5,671 nucleotides of DNA from Solirubrobacterales bacterium (GTDB lineage Bacteria; Actinomycetota; Thermoleophilia; Solirubrobacterales; Solirubrobacteraceae), in NCBI GenBank assembly GCA_019240015.1, contig JAFAZB010000228.1, positions 1 to 5,671 on the forward strand, read 5' to 3'. The translations under genes were made by a program, and so were the position numbers. The notes beneath the pieces were generated by a model. That model ran no database searches. It was given only the letters and a program-made list of their open reading frames with translations, and was not told the DNA's origin. Below are positions 5,332-5,671 of the stretch, piece after piece. How positions within the stretch are numbered: position 1 is the first letter of the stretch; every line of letters starts with the position of its first letter.

Positions 5332-5671
5332 ATGGATGAGCCGATCACGAGCACAACCCTCAGACCAGGCGAGCAGATCGTCCGGGCTGTGCAGTCGTGG
5401 CCGGGCGTCGAGCTCGCGCAGCATCGCTTCGGCGGGGTCGAGCTGCGATTGGGGCGCCGCGAGCTCGGCCATCTGCACGGCGATCGGATCGCCGACCTTC
5501 CCTTCCCGCGGCGGATCCGCGACGAGCTCATCGCGTCCGGCCGCGCCCGGCCTCACCACGTGCTGCCCGATTCGGGGTGGGTCACGGTCTCGATCGCCGG
5601 GCTCGGATCCGTCGAAGGGACGATCGAGCTGTTCAGGCTCGCGTACGACCGTGCCCGGCGAGCTCGCCGGG
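5332..5671 (+). CDS. Luciferase family protein (DUF5519-like), 3' end outside window
   Basis: The frame from the ATG at 5332 stays open to the right edge (113 codons visible) and is preceded by a strong Shine-Dalgarno. The protein reads as a small cytosolic domain: VQSWPGVELAQHRFGGVEL (20-38), GRRELGHLHGDRIADLPFP (41-59), RRIRDELIASGRARPHHVLPDSGW (60-83), then SIAGLGSVEGTIELFRLAYDRA (87-108). The HxHGD-xxADLPFP, PHHVLPDSGW and ELFRLAYDR stretches match what I recall of the actinobacterial 'luciferase family protein' group (DUF5519). That name derives from distant similarity and does not show light emission; biochemical function is unknown to me. His- and Asp-rich conserved stretches suggest ligand or metal binding, which is inference. 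It is divergently arranged with the minus-strand MDR across 43 bp, so the two may share control. Only a few C-terminal residues are probably missing, since homologues are about this long. Confidence 0.72.
   Translation, partial: MDEPITSTTLRPGEQIVRAVQSWPGVELAQHRFGGVELRLGRRELGHLHGDRIADLPFPRRIRDELIASGRARPHHVLPDSGWVTVSIAGLGSVEGTIELFRLAYDRARRARR

Noticed and set aside
4410..5339. Plus-strand open frame antisense to the minus-strand MDR (309 codons)
   Set aside because: His/Arg/Gln/Pro-rich shadow; the MDR on the other strand has unmistakable family motifs along its whole length.
5289..5531. N-terminal extension of the minus-strand MDR up to 5531
   Set aside because: The extra ~80 residues look like antisense of the DUF5519 gene. 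Homologues of this family begin at M-R-A-V-F, matching the ATG at 5288.
1..5671. Mobile element, CRISPR, toxin-antitoxin, phage-defence or RNA genes
   Set aside because: Reading both strands, I found no transposase, recombinase, repeat-spacer array, tRNA cloverleaf or rRNA segment, and no small gene pair unexplained by the genes listed.

Overview
The window is about 5.7 kb of very GC-rich bacterial DNA with densely packed genes. An F420-type split-barrel flavoprotein homologue, an actinobacterial-style acyl-ACP thioesterase and a DUF5519 'luciferase family' protein point to Actinomycetota. Thermoleophilia (Solirubrobacterales-like) is my best guess from gene style, not a demonstrated assignment. 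I see no tRNA, rRNA, CRISPR array, insertion sequence or phage gene, and no break in base composition that would suggest an island.

Layout, left to right. Bases 2-280 are the C-terminal end of a LysR-type regulator (+). A short gap with a possible leaderless promoter leads into a PPOX-class F420-dependent oxidoreductase (306-704, +). A tight co-directional run follows: an MFS_3-type transporter (about 733-1980), an acyl-ACP thioesterase (1999-2783), a zinc-less medium-chain dehydrogenase/quinone-reductase-like protein (MDR; about 2789-3718) and a YceI-family lipid-binding-type protein (3736-4290, more likely starting at 3748). Gaps are 0-30 bp, so several of these are probably co-transcribed. 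A second, different MDR oxidoreductase lies convergently on the minus strand (4323-5288). A GC-rich inverted repeat in the 32-bp convergent gap may terminate transcription from both sides. Only 43 bp upstream of that MDR, a DUF5519 protein starts divergently (5332 to the right edge) with a strong Shine-Dalgarno.

The themes are redox (one F420/flavin-type and two NAD(P)H-type enzymes), acyl-chain handling (thioesterase, YceI lipocalin-like fold) and export (MFS). A shared pathway is inference only.

This looks like ordinary chromosome, and I found no convincing undescribed system. The points worth checking are a one-base frame disruption in the thioesterase near 2630-2640; the absence of a normal start codon for the following MDR, where the homology-expected Met position reads ATC; and a recurring -10-like hexamer 6-7 nt before four start codons that lack a Shine-Dalgarno, suggesting leaderless transcripts.
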